DNA of 64,000 nucleotides from Podaxis mareebaensis (lineage: Eukaryota > Basidiomycota > Agaricomycetes > Agaricales > Agaricaceae): NCBI GenBank assembly GCA_018524725.1, contig JAEUWP010000366.1:186001-250000 (forward strand), in the 5' to 3' direction. The position numbers and the translations under genes are program-made. The notes beneath the pieces were generated by a model. It saw only the letters and a program-made list of their open reading frames with translations, did not search any database and was not told where the DNA came from. This document shows positions 10,687 to 20,593 of the stretch, piece by piece (position 1 is the first letter of the stretch; the number at the start of each line of letters is the position of its first letter).

Positions 10687-12685
10687 TTAATCCAGCTGCG
10701 GCCAGCTCTTCTCCTCCTTCCACTTCTCAACAATATCATTAATCGCCTCCTTGCTGAAGGCCGGATGACGCAACTTGTACCCAAGGAGGTTCTTCAGCTT
10801 TGCGTTGCTGAGCGAGACATTATGCTTATCAAGCGCATACTTGTCCATGTAGGCCGAGAGATGTTGATTAGCAGTCGGTGGATTAGATTTGGCCACCATC
10901 TCGGCCCATTTCGTGACGTGGAGGTCGTTGACCTCTTCGACGTGATCATCTTCAACAAACTAAGACTAGAGGTTAGAGACCTGAAGGAGTATGTCACCAA
11001 CCTACACACCTTCATGATAGTAGACTCGACAAAGTTGAAGAACTCAAATGTCGTTCCAAAGACAGAGGTGACAACCTGACCCACACTAAGTAGGGTGCTA
11101 TTGGAGTCATCGGCCTATTACACATCAATATTGTTATGGAATTTGCAGACAAGAAGCTACTCACCACATTGAAAACTGGAGCAACAACCTTCTGGGTTTT
11201 CGGAACCAGATCTGGCGATTTGGGCGGATCGCTCTGCGGAGAATGAGATGGAATTTCCACACCGGCCTTCTCATTCGCAGCCTGTCGCCCTAAGGGTGCA
11301 ATCCAGTTCGCAGCAGCCCAGGCTGCGCCGGCCAGATCCTCAACGTGGACTGTATTAGTGGGGTTCTTGCCGGGCGACCACCTAAGCAGTTTGCGCGTCA
11401 GTCTCGGTGATCAGTTAGGCTTTCCAGTAGCGTACATTGACTTCATCGGTTTCTTGAGGTATCCATAAATAGACCCAACGATGATCGCGGAAGCAACTAG
11501 GCGAAGTTGAATCAGGATGCGGTCTTCGGAACGAATATGGATCAAACGTACTGATACCATAGTTAGTGTATGGCCCATACACGAAACCAGGTCTCAAGAC
11601 AACGAGGTTCAACCTACAGAGGTGGAGCAACGTCAGTCGCGGGTCTGCATCAAATGAAGAAGACTAACCCCTCAATAGCACCAAGTATCCTCAGCGTTTC
11701 ATGCCACCATGTACCAATCGCACCCCACGGTTCAACTTCGACCTTTTCATCATGTGGACCCTTGCCCAAAGTTTTATAGTAGGGATGATGAATCCGCACG
11801 TAAGCCTTGACCTTTTGCCTTGCAGCTTCTTCACCGATTAGCTTGGCGGTATGGCATGTGAGGTTGATGAGGATCTGTCCATAGCATGACCGGGTGCTGT
11901 AAGAACATTGTCATGGAACAAGCACAAAACAATGATGTACGGAAGATAATTCCGAGGAGCCGAAAGGGGCAAAGACGAATAATAGGAAATATGGGTTTAG
12001 GGTTCAGAAGGGGTGGAGCGAAATGGAAGAAGAAATGAAGCAGGGAAGGAATCACACACCTCTTCAGAACGGTCAGCCCACACCTCGCCCGTGAAATCGA
12101 AAACATATTCGTACGGGGGTATACCAGCAGGCGGCTCGAAAACGGGGGGTATCTTCTCTGCACCACAGCATGTTGATTAAGTATCAAATGGACCCAGAAC
12201 CGAAAGGAGACAAAGAAGCATACCAGCGACTGTTAAGTTGACCTGGCGATATTCCACCTCTGGTTTCTGTAGTACGTTAGGGAACTCTGAACCAATATAC
12301 CTGATTAATCATGAGCAACGCAGATCAGGGTTCAGGAAGCGAGTGGCCGAGTGACAAGGGGGGACCGGGGAACGATCGATGAACTCACGTAGTGGCCGGT
12401 GCGACGGAGTACTTGTCGATGATCCGCAAATGCTATAGTTTATCGATCATAAGTCATGCTTGCTTCTCTCGAGGGAAGGTTGAGGGAATGAAAGTTGACG
12501 CACGGAGACGAGTGGTTCACCATCAAGAGGGACGAGATAAGAAGCAAGGGCGCGCGAGCAGGTGTTGAGACCGCCTAAAGGTGAGGGCAGAAGGCGATGA
12601 TGAGGATTTTTATTTTGGCGATGGTTGAGATGGAGGGGGTGAGGGGTTACTGACCAAAGATGATGACGCTGGGCTTATGGGCCAT
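10687..12685 (-). CDS. Extended SDR-like NAD(P)-binding epimerase/dehydratase family protein
   Basis: Rossmann-fold protein of the NAD-dependent epimerase/dehydratase superfamily; substrate unknown. The ATG at 12685 starts MAHKPSVIIFG, spliced to GLNTCSRALASYL, giving a G-G-x-N-T nucleotide-binding turn instead of the usual GxxGxxG. Next are HLRIIDKYSVAPATTYIG, then VFDFTGEV. The extended-SDR landmark VVLRPGFVYGPYTNYG is clear. The stretch where a YxxxK active site is expected reads GTWWHETLRIL, so the Tyr and Lys are missing. The C-terminal part contains NTVHVEDLAGAAWAAANW and ends LRHPAFSKEAINDIVEKW, stop at 10687. About 430 residues, about nine introns. The family is common and uncharacterised in fungi. 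Given the missing catalytic pair, it may not be a classical dehydrogenase; it could be a binding protein or use a different mechanism. Confidence 0.8.
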
Positions 12686-13245
12686 GTGGGGGAGGCGATG
12701 TGGGGGGTTGGATGGGGAGAAAGGAGGGGAAGTGGGTATAAAAGAGAGGCAAAGGATGAAGGCAAGGGAGGAGATGAGGTGCTTTAACCCATTTTTGTTA
12801 TGTAATCGGAGTCTCAATCGACAGCGGCACCCGACAAGGATCAACTACCGCCCACATCTTCTCGACGTTGCGTTGGAAACTCTTCCCTCCGCCGGCTTCC
12901 TCTTCTCAAATACACCAGCTCAATTTCCGCTCACAAGGCCTCGCAGGGCTCGTACTCTGACATCTCCGACTCCGCTGGACTCACGCTTATGTTTGTTGCC
13001 ATCACATATGTTGAGAACGCGTCTCATCTCAATAGCCCCCACCCTGCGGATCGCACAGCCTGAGATTGTTCGTAACAATTGTGTTTTCATCATGTTTATG
13101 GGTATGGGTATGTACAATGTTGGGATTCAATTGATTTGACGGAAAATTTCTGGGGTCCCACTGGCACGCGGCTGGAATGTATGAGCGTGAGTCTCGCAAT
13201 ACGGAACGTAAACTGTCCCTGTGACCGGACATAGGCTCATTGCTG
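12686..13245. other. 560-bp intergenic region with SDR promoter
   Basis: It lies between the SDR start and the stop of the upstream dehydrogenase, both on the minus strand. A 159-codon plus-strand frame crosses it but begins inside the SDR first exon, is low-complexity and shows no domain, so I do not call a gene. A G-rich plus-strand stretch sits next to the SDR start (about 12686-12780). Confidence 0.5.
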
Positions 13246-14539
13246 TTACTGGTTGTCGCCTCGTGTCTCGTTCTTGAGATATTTATAAATTGACGAAAAA
13301 TCTCTTGTCGCGAGTTCGGGCTGATCGCGGATGGAGTTGCCGTACAGGGCCTCGGCGGCCTCACCGAGGGGCAACGGGCTATTGTTTTTCTTGGCGATGT
13401 CTGTCGCCAACCCCATATCCTGCGACAAAAATACACACATGCCAATTAAAGTTGAGATCGCATAGGAAATTTACATTGGAGGGCGCTCGGACGTACCTTG
13501 AGCATGAGCGCTGTAACGAAACCACCGTGGTAATCTCTCTCACACGGCGGAGACTTGTCTGGTAGGGCACCGGGAACAGGGTTGTTCACGGAGGATGCCC
13601 AACAACCGCCTGTGCTGCTGTTAATGACTGCAGCCAGGACGGCTGGATCCAAACCGAGCTTCTGGCCCAAAAGCATAGCCTCTGCTATTACGATTTGTTG
13701 GACACCTAGAACCAGCTTTTTTTTTTAGGAAAAAGCAAAGTTAGTAAGTGCCAGGGAGGGGAGGAACCACAGGAGGCAATAGCTGACGTTGTTGCAGATC
13801 TTGGCCCCCAAACCGGAACCAGATGGTCCACAATGGATGATGCGTTGTCCCATTAGGGAAAGGATCGGTTGCGAGAGTTCGAAAGATTGCTCCGTGCCTC
13901 CTACCAGGAAGGCAAGGGTGCCGGCTTTAGCTCCAGCAACGCCTGTAAGGTCGGAGGAGGTATTATTTAGATCGGTTGCGCGGCGGTTTAAAAGGAGGAC
14001 TTGCCGCCAGATACAGGTGCATCAACCATCTGCGCACCAATATCAGTAACCTTAGTTGCGACTGCGCGAGCCACGTCGACGTCAAGGGTGGTTGAATCGA
14101 TGCAGAGAGTTTGGGTGGCGTCGCGAGGAGGTAATTGCTTCAAGGTGGGGATGATGCTCTCCGAGTAAACTTGTTTGACGTGAGGAGAGGATGGGAGCAT
14201 GGTGATGATGGTATTGGAAGCCAAGGTAGCCCTAATAGCCCGTTGAGAGTGAAACGGGGTGTGGAGAGAGAAAGGCAGTAATACTGACTGGACAGGGGTA
14301 TCAACAACCTCTAGGTTGGCGCCGGGGAAGTGAGCGAGGAAATTGTCACGAAAAGCGTTTGCACTCTCTGGCAGTGCATCACAGACGACGAAACTGGATT
14401 GCTGAGATTGGGTATATTGTTTAGAAAAGAGGTTGTAGGCCATCTCAGAGCCCATACGGCCGAGGCCGATGAAACTGGTGCTGTTGGCGCGGGGAGCTGA
14501 ACGCCCCAGCTGCTGGAGCCACCGAAGAGTCGGGCGCAT
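13246..14539 (-). CDS. 3-hydroxyisobutyrate dehydrogenase, mitochondrial
   Basis: NAD-dependent oxidation of 3-hydroxyisobutyrate to methylmalonate semialdehyde in mitochondrial valine breakdown. The ATG at 14539 begins MRPTLRWLQQLGRSAPRAN, a basic, Ser/Ala-containing presequence typical of mitochondrial import. The NAD-binding motif FIGLGRMGSEMA follows immediately. The substrate-binding motif DAPVSGG is split by an intron with a GC donor (gcaagt at 14004) rather than GT; splicing there joins it to VAGAKAGTLAFLVGG. The catalytic lysine lies in GSGLGAKICNN, and the C-terminal helical domain includes VINSSTGGCWASSVNNPVPG and KDMGLATDIAK, ending at 13246. About 360 residues, a normal length with targeting peptide. 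Its neighbours are metabolically unrelated. Confidence 0.92.
13984..14004 (-). other. GC-AG intron donor in dehydrogenase gene
   Basis: On the minus strand the exon ends with a G of the DAPVSGG codon at 14005 and the intron starts gcaagt. Only this non-GT donor joins DAPVSGG in frame to VAGAKAGTLAF. The gcaagt hexamer is the usual form of a functional GC donor. Confidence 0.7.
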
Positions 14540-15103
14540 CGAGTGTCGGGACCGGGCGGAGACAGAGGGAAACGACAGCCGGGATGGCTGACCATCATGG
14601 GTTGTGGGCCGGAGCTTGGTCGAAGGAATTGGGCAGGTGACCGGTGACCGGGTTGGTGATAAGCGCCCATACTACGGTGGCTCCGCCGTTTGTCCGTTTG
14701 TCCGTGCTAGTCTCTTCCTGGTCTCCTCTGGCTATTATCGTCTCTGCCACGTTTCAGTAATTGACAAGTTGGATACTACCCTCTAACAAGCCCCAATGAC
14801 GCATTCCACCCGTACTCTCGGTCTAGAGGCGGACAGATGTCATAAATCGCCATTGTCGCCTGCATCCATTCCCCTTCGCTACTCTGCTCCATTCCACACG
14901 GTTATCTGCACTTCTAACAGACCTCATCTCATCGCCTGATCCGTTTTCATCTCTCGCTAACCCCTCTGAGTGGAACCTGCTCTTCGGTACGCACCTAACC
15001 GACACACCACCGTCCACATCGCGGAGTAGGTATGGTCTTTTTGTTCTATTGTATTTATACTTGGCTGACTCCTTCCGTCCCCCGTCCACTTCCTCCAGAA
15101 CAT
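14540..15103. promoter_or_regulatory. Divergent promoter, dehydrogenase / arrestin-like gene
   Basis: The 564 bp between the start codons of two diverging genes. Near the dehydrogenase side are two short tandem repeats on the plus strand: ggtgacc twice (14636-14649), and a repeated gtttgtcc at about 14688-14703. Such repeats could be paired binding sites, but none matches a regulator I can name. The right half is C/T-rich, as is usual upstream of fungal starts. Confidence 0.5.
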
Positions 15104-16653
15104 ATGCCTTCTACTTTCATGGAGGACGACTCCCCTCCTCCGTACGAGGTTGACGAAAACCAGCCTCTTCCCACATACTCCTGCAATGTCTCCAGCTCCG
15201 AGTGTCTCCTCCAGATCGAACCTCCCCCCATGACTGGATGTCCCACTTGCGACTGGATGTTCGAGACCAAGCATATGCGCATTAACCTGGGTCCCCGCCT
15301 TTGGAATCTCCACGCCCCCTGCTATGGCTTGAACGGTAGGGTAGAGGGAACCATACGACTCTCTGGAGATCAGGATCGTGTGGAAAGCGTTACAATGACA
15401 GTGAGTTATTTTCATCACCGATAATCCTGGCGTATATGTTCTCTAATGAATACCCGAAGCTGGAGGGCCGTCTCAGGATCACCGCATCACAGCGAAGCGC
15501 AATGTCCGCAGATAACGTATCGACCCTGATATCACGGACCACGACCATCTACGACTACACCAAAGCCGATTCTTTCTCCTGGGACGAAGCACATCCATTC
15601 TCTCTCACGATACCCCGCGAGACCGAATTCAAGGGCCGTCTGGCCAGCCTGCCTCCTTCACATTTTTCATATCACCAGTTTGTCTCGACCGAAGTCTTTT
15701 ATACTGTCAAATTCGAGATCAAACGCAAGGGTAAAGGTCTTAAAAAGCATGAGTCGTAAGCACCGCCTTTAGTGTTCGTTAATTTCAATCCTCAATTGAG
15801 CAAACAGAAAGGCCATTCGGATCCTCTACCTCCCAAAATCTACACCCTCTGAACCACCCGTGCACGCCATCCCCCGGCCATCACGACGTCAAGCGAACAT
15901 TGGACTCTATCATCTCTACGAGCGAGTCAAGACCGTCACGTTAACACCTTATCACCCCATCATCGGCAAATCCAAACCGAAGCGGAGCGCATCGTCACTA
16001 GACAATTTTGGCCAGCGCGTATTTGTGCGTCCTTCAACCTCAGGTATCTTTCTTCTTCCGCAACCTGACTTACGTTACCGTCTGCTCTCGAACAATTTTA
16101 GTTGTCGCTTCCGCATCCTCAATGTTATGCATCAGGCCAAATTATACCCTTCACACTGAGTCTAGTATTCCCGGATGACCCGGCTCTCGCACACCTCCTT
16201 GCAAAGAGTATTCGCATCCAGTTGTTGAAAAGGGTCAATGTTTGGAAGAAGGGTTCTGACATGATACGGCGGGAGACACTGGTGTCTTCCGGGACACTAC
16301 GATGTGGAAGGGAGTATCGCGAAGGCATCACCCTCTTAAGAGGGGAAATACAAGCCGGGGACCCGGGAAGAGAGGTGTCTTGGACGCTCGATGGAGCAGC
16401 GGAGGTCGAGGTGAGCTAAAAAAGACTCGGAAGTTTCCTGGTGTATTAACTAGCGTCGGCGAAACAGTATGTCCTGCGCGTTATGCTGAAACCACCCGCA
16501 AACTTTGTGGGCTCGATACCTTGTTTCGCACACGACGAGGTGCTGAAGCTGACTACAGACTCCTGGGGTATTCTTGATCGGGAATTGAGCTCTACAGGTG
16601 GTACGCCAACCCCTGCAATTGGGTTGGCTGCTGGTCTCCTGCGTCACGCCTGA
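15104..16653 (+). CDS. Arrestin-like (alpha-arrestin family) protein
   Basis: Arrestin-fold adaptor candidate; fungal alpha-arrestins link membrane cargo to the Rsp5/Nedd4 ubiquitin ligase. The ATG at 15104 opens MPSTFMEDDSPPPYEVDE, which holds a PPxY motif (PPPY) of the kind bound by WW domains. The N-terminal arrestin-like beta-domain follows: LNGRVEGTIRLSG, LEGRLRITAS, IYDYTKADSFSWDE, FSLTIPRETEFKGRLASLPPS and VFYTVKFEIKRKGKG. After KAIRILYLPKSTP and a linker comes a second domain with SGQIIPFTLSLVFPDD, IRIQLLKRVNVWK and ITLLRGEIQAGDPG. The gene ends in VLRVMLKPPANF and GLAAGLLRHA, stop at 16651-16653. About 430 residues. One splice near 16018 must use the donor gtgcgt after VF to keep frame with LSLPHPQCYASGQ; the nearer gtatct donor breaks it. 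The cargo cannot be told from sequence. Confidence 0.75.
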
Positions 16654-17166
16654 CATTGGAACATTTCATTGACTCGCATTTTTTTTCCCTTTCACCACAT
16701 TACTTCGGGGCCTGTTGAAAAATACTCTATGGTTCTGTTTAATTCTAGGAGATTGCAGAGATATTGTAGAGCCTTTCATTGCATTTCTCGCCTATCTGGG
16801 TACAACGCATCATACCACTCATTTATTCGCTGTATCTTTATTTTTTTCGCGACAGTTTGCATTATTCCGCCACTCATCCCTGTTTTATATACTCGTGTAT
16901 GTGTAGTGTATGAGTAGAAGAACGTGTGACGATTTTCCATATTTCATGTATCGACTCTAGGGGTTAGGGAGAGATGGACCGATCAAAGTGATGTGAAATG
17001 TGAAATCATTCAAGGCATGGATGCAACTTGCCTAGCACAATCCGTGTACAGCTCGCGTTCTGACGGACATCACTTCTATTTTGCTACATCCCACCAACAC
17101 CTTTATCGACACTTCCGACCTCTAACCCCACTCTCACAAACTCGCCAAGCCTAGGACGTACGAACA
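16654..17166. promoter_or_regulatory. 513-bp intergenic region, promoter of the Scy1-like gene
   Basis: It contains the arrestin-like 3' UTR on the left and the promoter of the Scy1-like gene on the right. T-rich tracts occupy about 16670-16870, and a C/T/A-rich leader (about 17085-17160) precedes the ATG. Short frames in the T-rich part are hydrophobic by base composition only, and I do not call a gene. Confidence 0.5.
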
Positions 17167-20100
17167 ATGCTCGCAGCAGCAACATCCTTCTTCGCGCGTA
17201 CAAACATCTCTCAATCATACAACATCGGCCAACCACCAAGCGCCGGTTCAAGCTCTAGCAGACCAACGACACCAGGCGTTCCCTCATCTTCACCTTCTGC
17301 TGCTTCAGGCTCAGCTTCAGGAAGCAATGGTATTCTCGTGGCGACATTCACACCGACATTCCCTGTCGGATTATGGAAAGTGCAGAGTGCATATCATAAA
17401 GTGACGAACAAGAGGGTGTCGGTGTGGAGTTTTGATAAACGCAGTTCGGAGATGGAGAGGTTGGGGGTTGTGGCCAGGGAGAGGACTTTGGAGGTTTTGA
17501 AAGCTGAGGTGAGTGTCTCGGGGGCTTTTGCTGTAGGACCTGGTGTTGAATGGATTGACTTGCTTTTTTTTTTGTTCCCGTTGGTATCGGTCATGTTTTT
17601 GTGTGTAGGCATCTGCTCTGAGTCGGCTGAGACATCCTTCAATTCTGGGTAAGTCTGGAACTGTGCCAACTCTGGGCCCTCAGGAATAGCACTCATTGCG
17701 CGAACAGAGATGGTTGAGCCTCTGGAAGAAACGCGAAGCGAGTTGATATTCGCCACAGAACCTATCCTCTCTACGCTTGAACTTTCCATCCCTGGTTATG
17801 GACGACACGCGTCGCTTGTTGAGTTGGACGAAGTCGAGGTGAGCATTTGTTCCATGCCATGTGGTGTCAACAGTGATAATAACAATGATCCGTCGTTACT
17901 TTCATAGATCCAAAAGGGCATCCTGCAGCTATGCAAGGGCCTTTCGTTCTTGCATTCTTCCGCGCAATTGATACACAGCAATATCTGTCCAGAAAGTATT
18001 ATCATCAATGTTGCTGGGGATTGGAAAATCTCTGGTCTTGGCCTGACAATCTCTCTACTAACAAACGGTCAGCCTACACGCTGGGAATTCCCAACCTTCG
18101 ATGGACGTGTACCTTCGTACATCCAACGGTCGTTCGACTACATGGGTACATCCTTTCTTCATGCTGTCCCTTCACACCGGTGCTGACGACCACGTTCCCC
18201 AGCCCCGGAATATGCGTTGGATGAACAACTTCTTACGGCATCTGATATGTATTCTCTTGGGTGTCTCGTCTATGCCGTTCATTGCAAAGGAACACCCCCG
18301 TTCAGGACTCATGGAAGCTTAGGCGGACTGCGAGAGAATGCAGGGAAGCCTGTTCCGGGGCTGGAAAGATTAGATAGGGACCTACAGTGTAAGTCTAACA
18401 GTCGTCTCGCACTACAATCCTCTCATATGGAACGCTTCGCAGCACTGTTACGATCCCTGATAACTCGTCATGCGACCTCCCGCCCAACGCCATCCACATT
18501 GCCTTCACACCCCTTTTTCTCTTCACTCCCAATCTCGACGCTCAATTTCTTGGATAGAAGTAATTTCACCGCCAAGACGAGGGAAGAGAAGATATCGTTC
18601 ATGAAGGGTCTTACTGGTGTCTTGGACCGGTTTTCGGAAGGCTTGAGGACGCGCAAGATTCTACCCTCACTTCTTGAAGAGGTTCGTCAAATCGCTCTTG
18701 GCTCAAAACGCAGACGCTCATCGTCACCGGACCTAATTAGATGAAGGACACACACTTACTACCATATATCCTTCCCAACGTCTTCGCTATCTCCAACATC
18801 CTTACGTCCTCCCAATTTGCAAGTCTGGTCCTACCGAGTCTCAAACCTCTGTTCGCGGTCAAAGAACCTCCACAGAATATGCTGACACTCTTGGATAACT
18901 TGCACTTATTGCAAGACAAGACTGAAAAGAACGTGTTCAGGGAACGTGCGTTACTCCGTCTTGCCTTTTCCTGGATTTGCAAACTCAAGTGATATCCTGA
19001 TTGTAGAGGTGTTGCCACTTGTATATAATGCGCTGGAATCTGAACATGCAGTAGTGCAAGAACGCGCTCTGAAAGTTGTACCTGACCTCTGTGAAACCAT
19101 TGACTACGCTGAAGTCCAAGGAGTACTTTTCCCTCGCGTCGCTGTAAGTGATTCCTTGAAGCTTGAAATTCGCTTCTACTATCTAACATCCCTGTTTTAT
19201 AGTTTGTCTTTTCGAAAACGAAAATCCTGACAGTCAAAGTGGCTACGCTCGTCACTTTCCTGACAATGGTGAAAACGCTTGATACCGTTAGTATTTGCGA
19301 TCACGCTTCCTCCACCTTGATGTTGATCATCATGCATATAGTCAAGTCTAACACAAAAATTGGTTCCGCTCCTATCCAAGATCAGAACCAAGGAGCCTGC
19401 AGTAATGGTAGAGATTCCTGTGCTTTTTTCTGAGTCGTCTTCGATTAAATGGTTAATGTATAGATGGCTACATTGTCCGTCCATGAGGCCATGGGTTTCA
19501 AGGTAGATAGAGAGGCTGTAGCGACACTCGTTCTGCCTCAGCTATGGGCAATGTCTATGGGACCACGTAAGCATCTTATTCCGTTATTTTGTTCTCACTG
19601 TCAATCACTAAATCAACTTTGTCAGTGCTGAATGTAGAGCAGTTCCAACGTTTCATGGCTGTGATAAAGAAACTCGGAGAAAGAGTTGAGAGAGAACATA
19701 ACCAATTCCTGCGGGATGCCCAACGTATCGAAGATAGGTCCGCGACGGCCGTTAACGGGGCGGCTGGGGCACTTCCTACTGTGGCTGTTGATTTTGAAAG
19801 CCTTGTTGGGAGGGGGAGTAGCGGGAACTCAGGTGGAAGCGCAAACGCTGTCACAGCCCAAAACACTAACAGCAACAATTCCACTTCTTGGGATGATGAT
19901 GTTTGGGGAAGCATTTTCAACGACACCGTAAGTTGTATCTCCCGCTTTCTTATCCTGAAGTTGATGATGACATGTTCCAGTCTCCCGTCCCGACCCAGAG
20001 CGCGGCACCTCCCATCCAATCACCTCGCTCACTAACATCGTCATCTGTAACAACACCGATCACGTCCACCAACCATTCTCGCGTGGGCTCATTCCAACCC

Positions 20101-20547
20101 CAACAACCATCCAGACTAAGCTCCTCAACGGTTGGGAGCCCGACGATCACACCGGCCAAGCCCAGAACCGGCTCTCAGGACCTGTTTAGCGCTTTGTCCC
20201 AGACAACCTCCTCTGTCCCACCTATACCAAAGCCCTTATCGCCGCCCGTATCGCAAATTCAACTGCCGAAGCCCCAGCCACCTAAACCGAATTATAATGT
20301 TACACTAGAGCCTATGACATTGGGAACTACAACTCCTATATCCTCCCAGCCGCCGTTCCTCCAATCAACCTTCCAACCCCTGCAACCATCAGCTCCATCG
20401 TTACCCTCCGCACCCCTCGTGCCGACACCCTCACAGATGCCAGGCATGGGAGGCATTCTCACTCCATCACGACCGGCACAATCACCCTGGAATGCAAATA
20501 AGAAGCCATCCCAAAACGACTGGGGAGACTTTGATCCTCTAGCTTAA
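17167..20547 (+). CDS. Scy1-like pseudokinase with HEAT repeats
   Basis: Scy1-family protein: an inactive kinase domain plus HEAT repeats, linked in other organisms to COPI/clathrin trafficking and tRNA export. The ATG at 17167 starts a Ser/Gly/Pro-rich N-terminus, then VGLWKVQSAYHKVTNKRVSV as the N-lobe. The catalytic loop reads LIHSNICPESIIIN where active kinases have HRD, and the DFG position reads KISGLGL, so both catalytic Asp residues are missing. Kinase architecture is otherwise kept, for example APEYALDEQLLTASDMYSLG and TRHATSRPTPSTLPSHPFF. HEAT repeats follow, including VLPLVYNALESEHAVVQERA and LTQKLVPLLSKIRTKEPAVM. The tail is long, Pro/Ser/Thr-rich and disordered, ending NDWGDFDPLA, stop 20545-20547; W-G-x-F-D-P-type ends occur in trafficking proteins. 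About 870 residues. Its stop is only 46 bp from that of the converging helicase gene. Confidence 0.88.
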
Positions 20548-20593
20548 CTGTCACAGGTTTTTCCAACGATTGATGGAAGCTAAAGACTGAAAG

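Noticed and set aside
12660..13139. 159-codon plus-strand frame
   Set aside because: It overlaps the SDR first exon in antisense, is low-complexity, and shows no domain or splice logic.
8719..14539. Oxidoreductase genes as a metabolic cluster
   Set aside because: Cytochrome b561, the SDR and the valine-pathway dehydrogenase have no common substrate, and no backbone biosynthetic enzyme is present.
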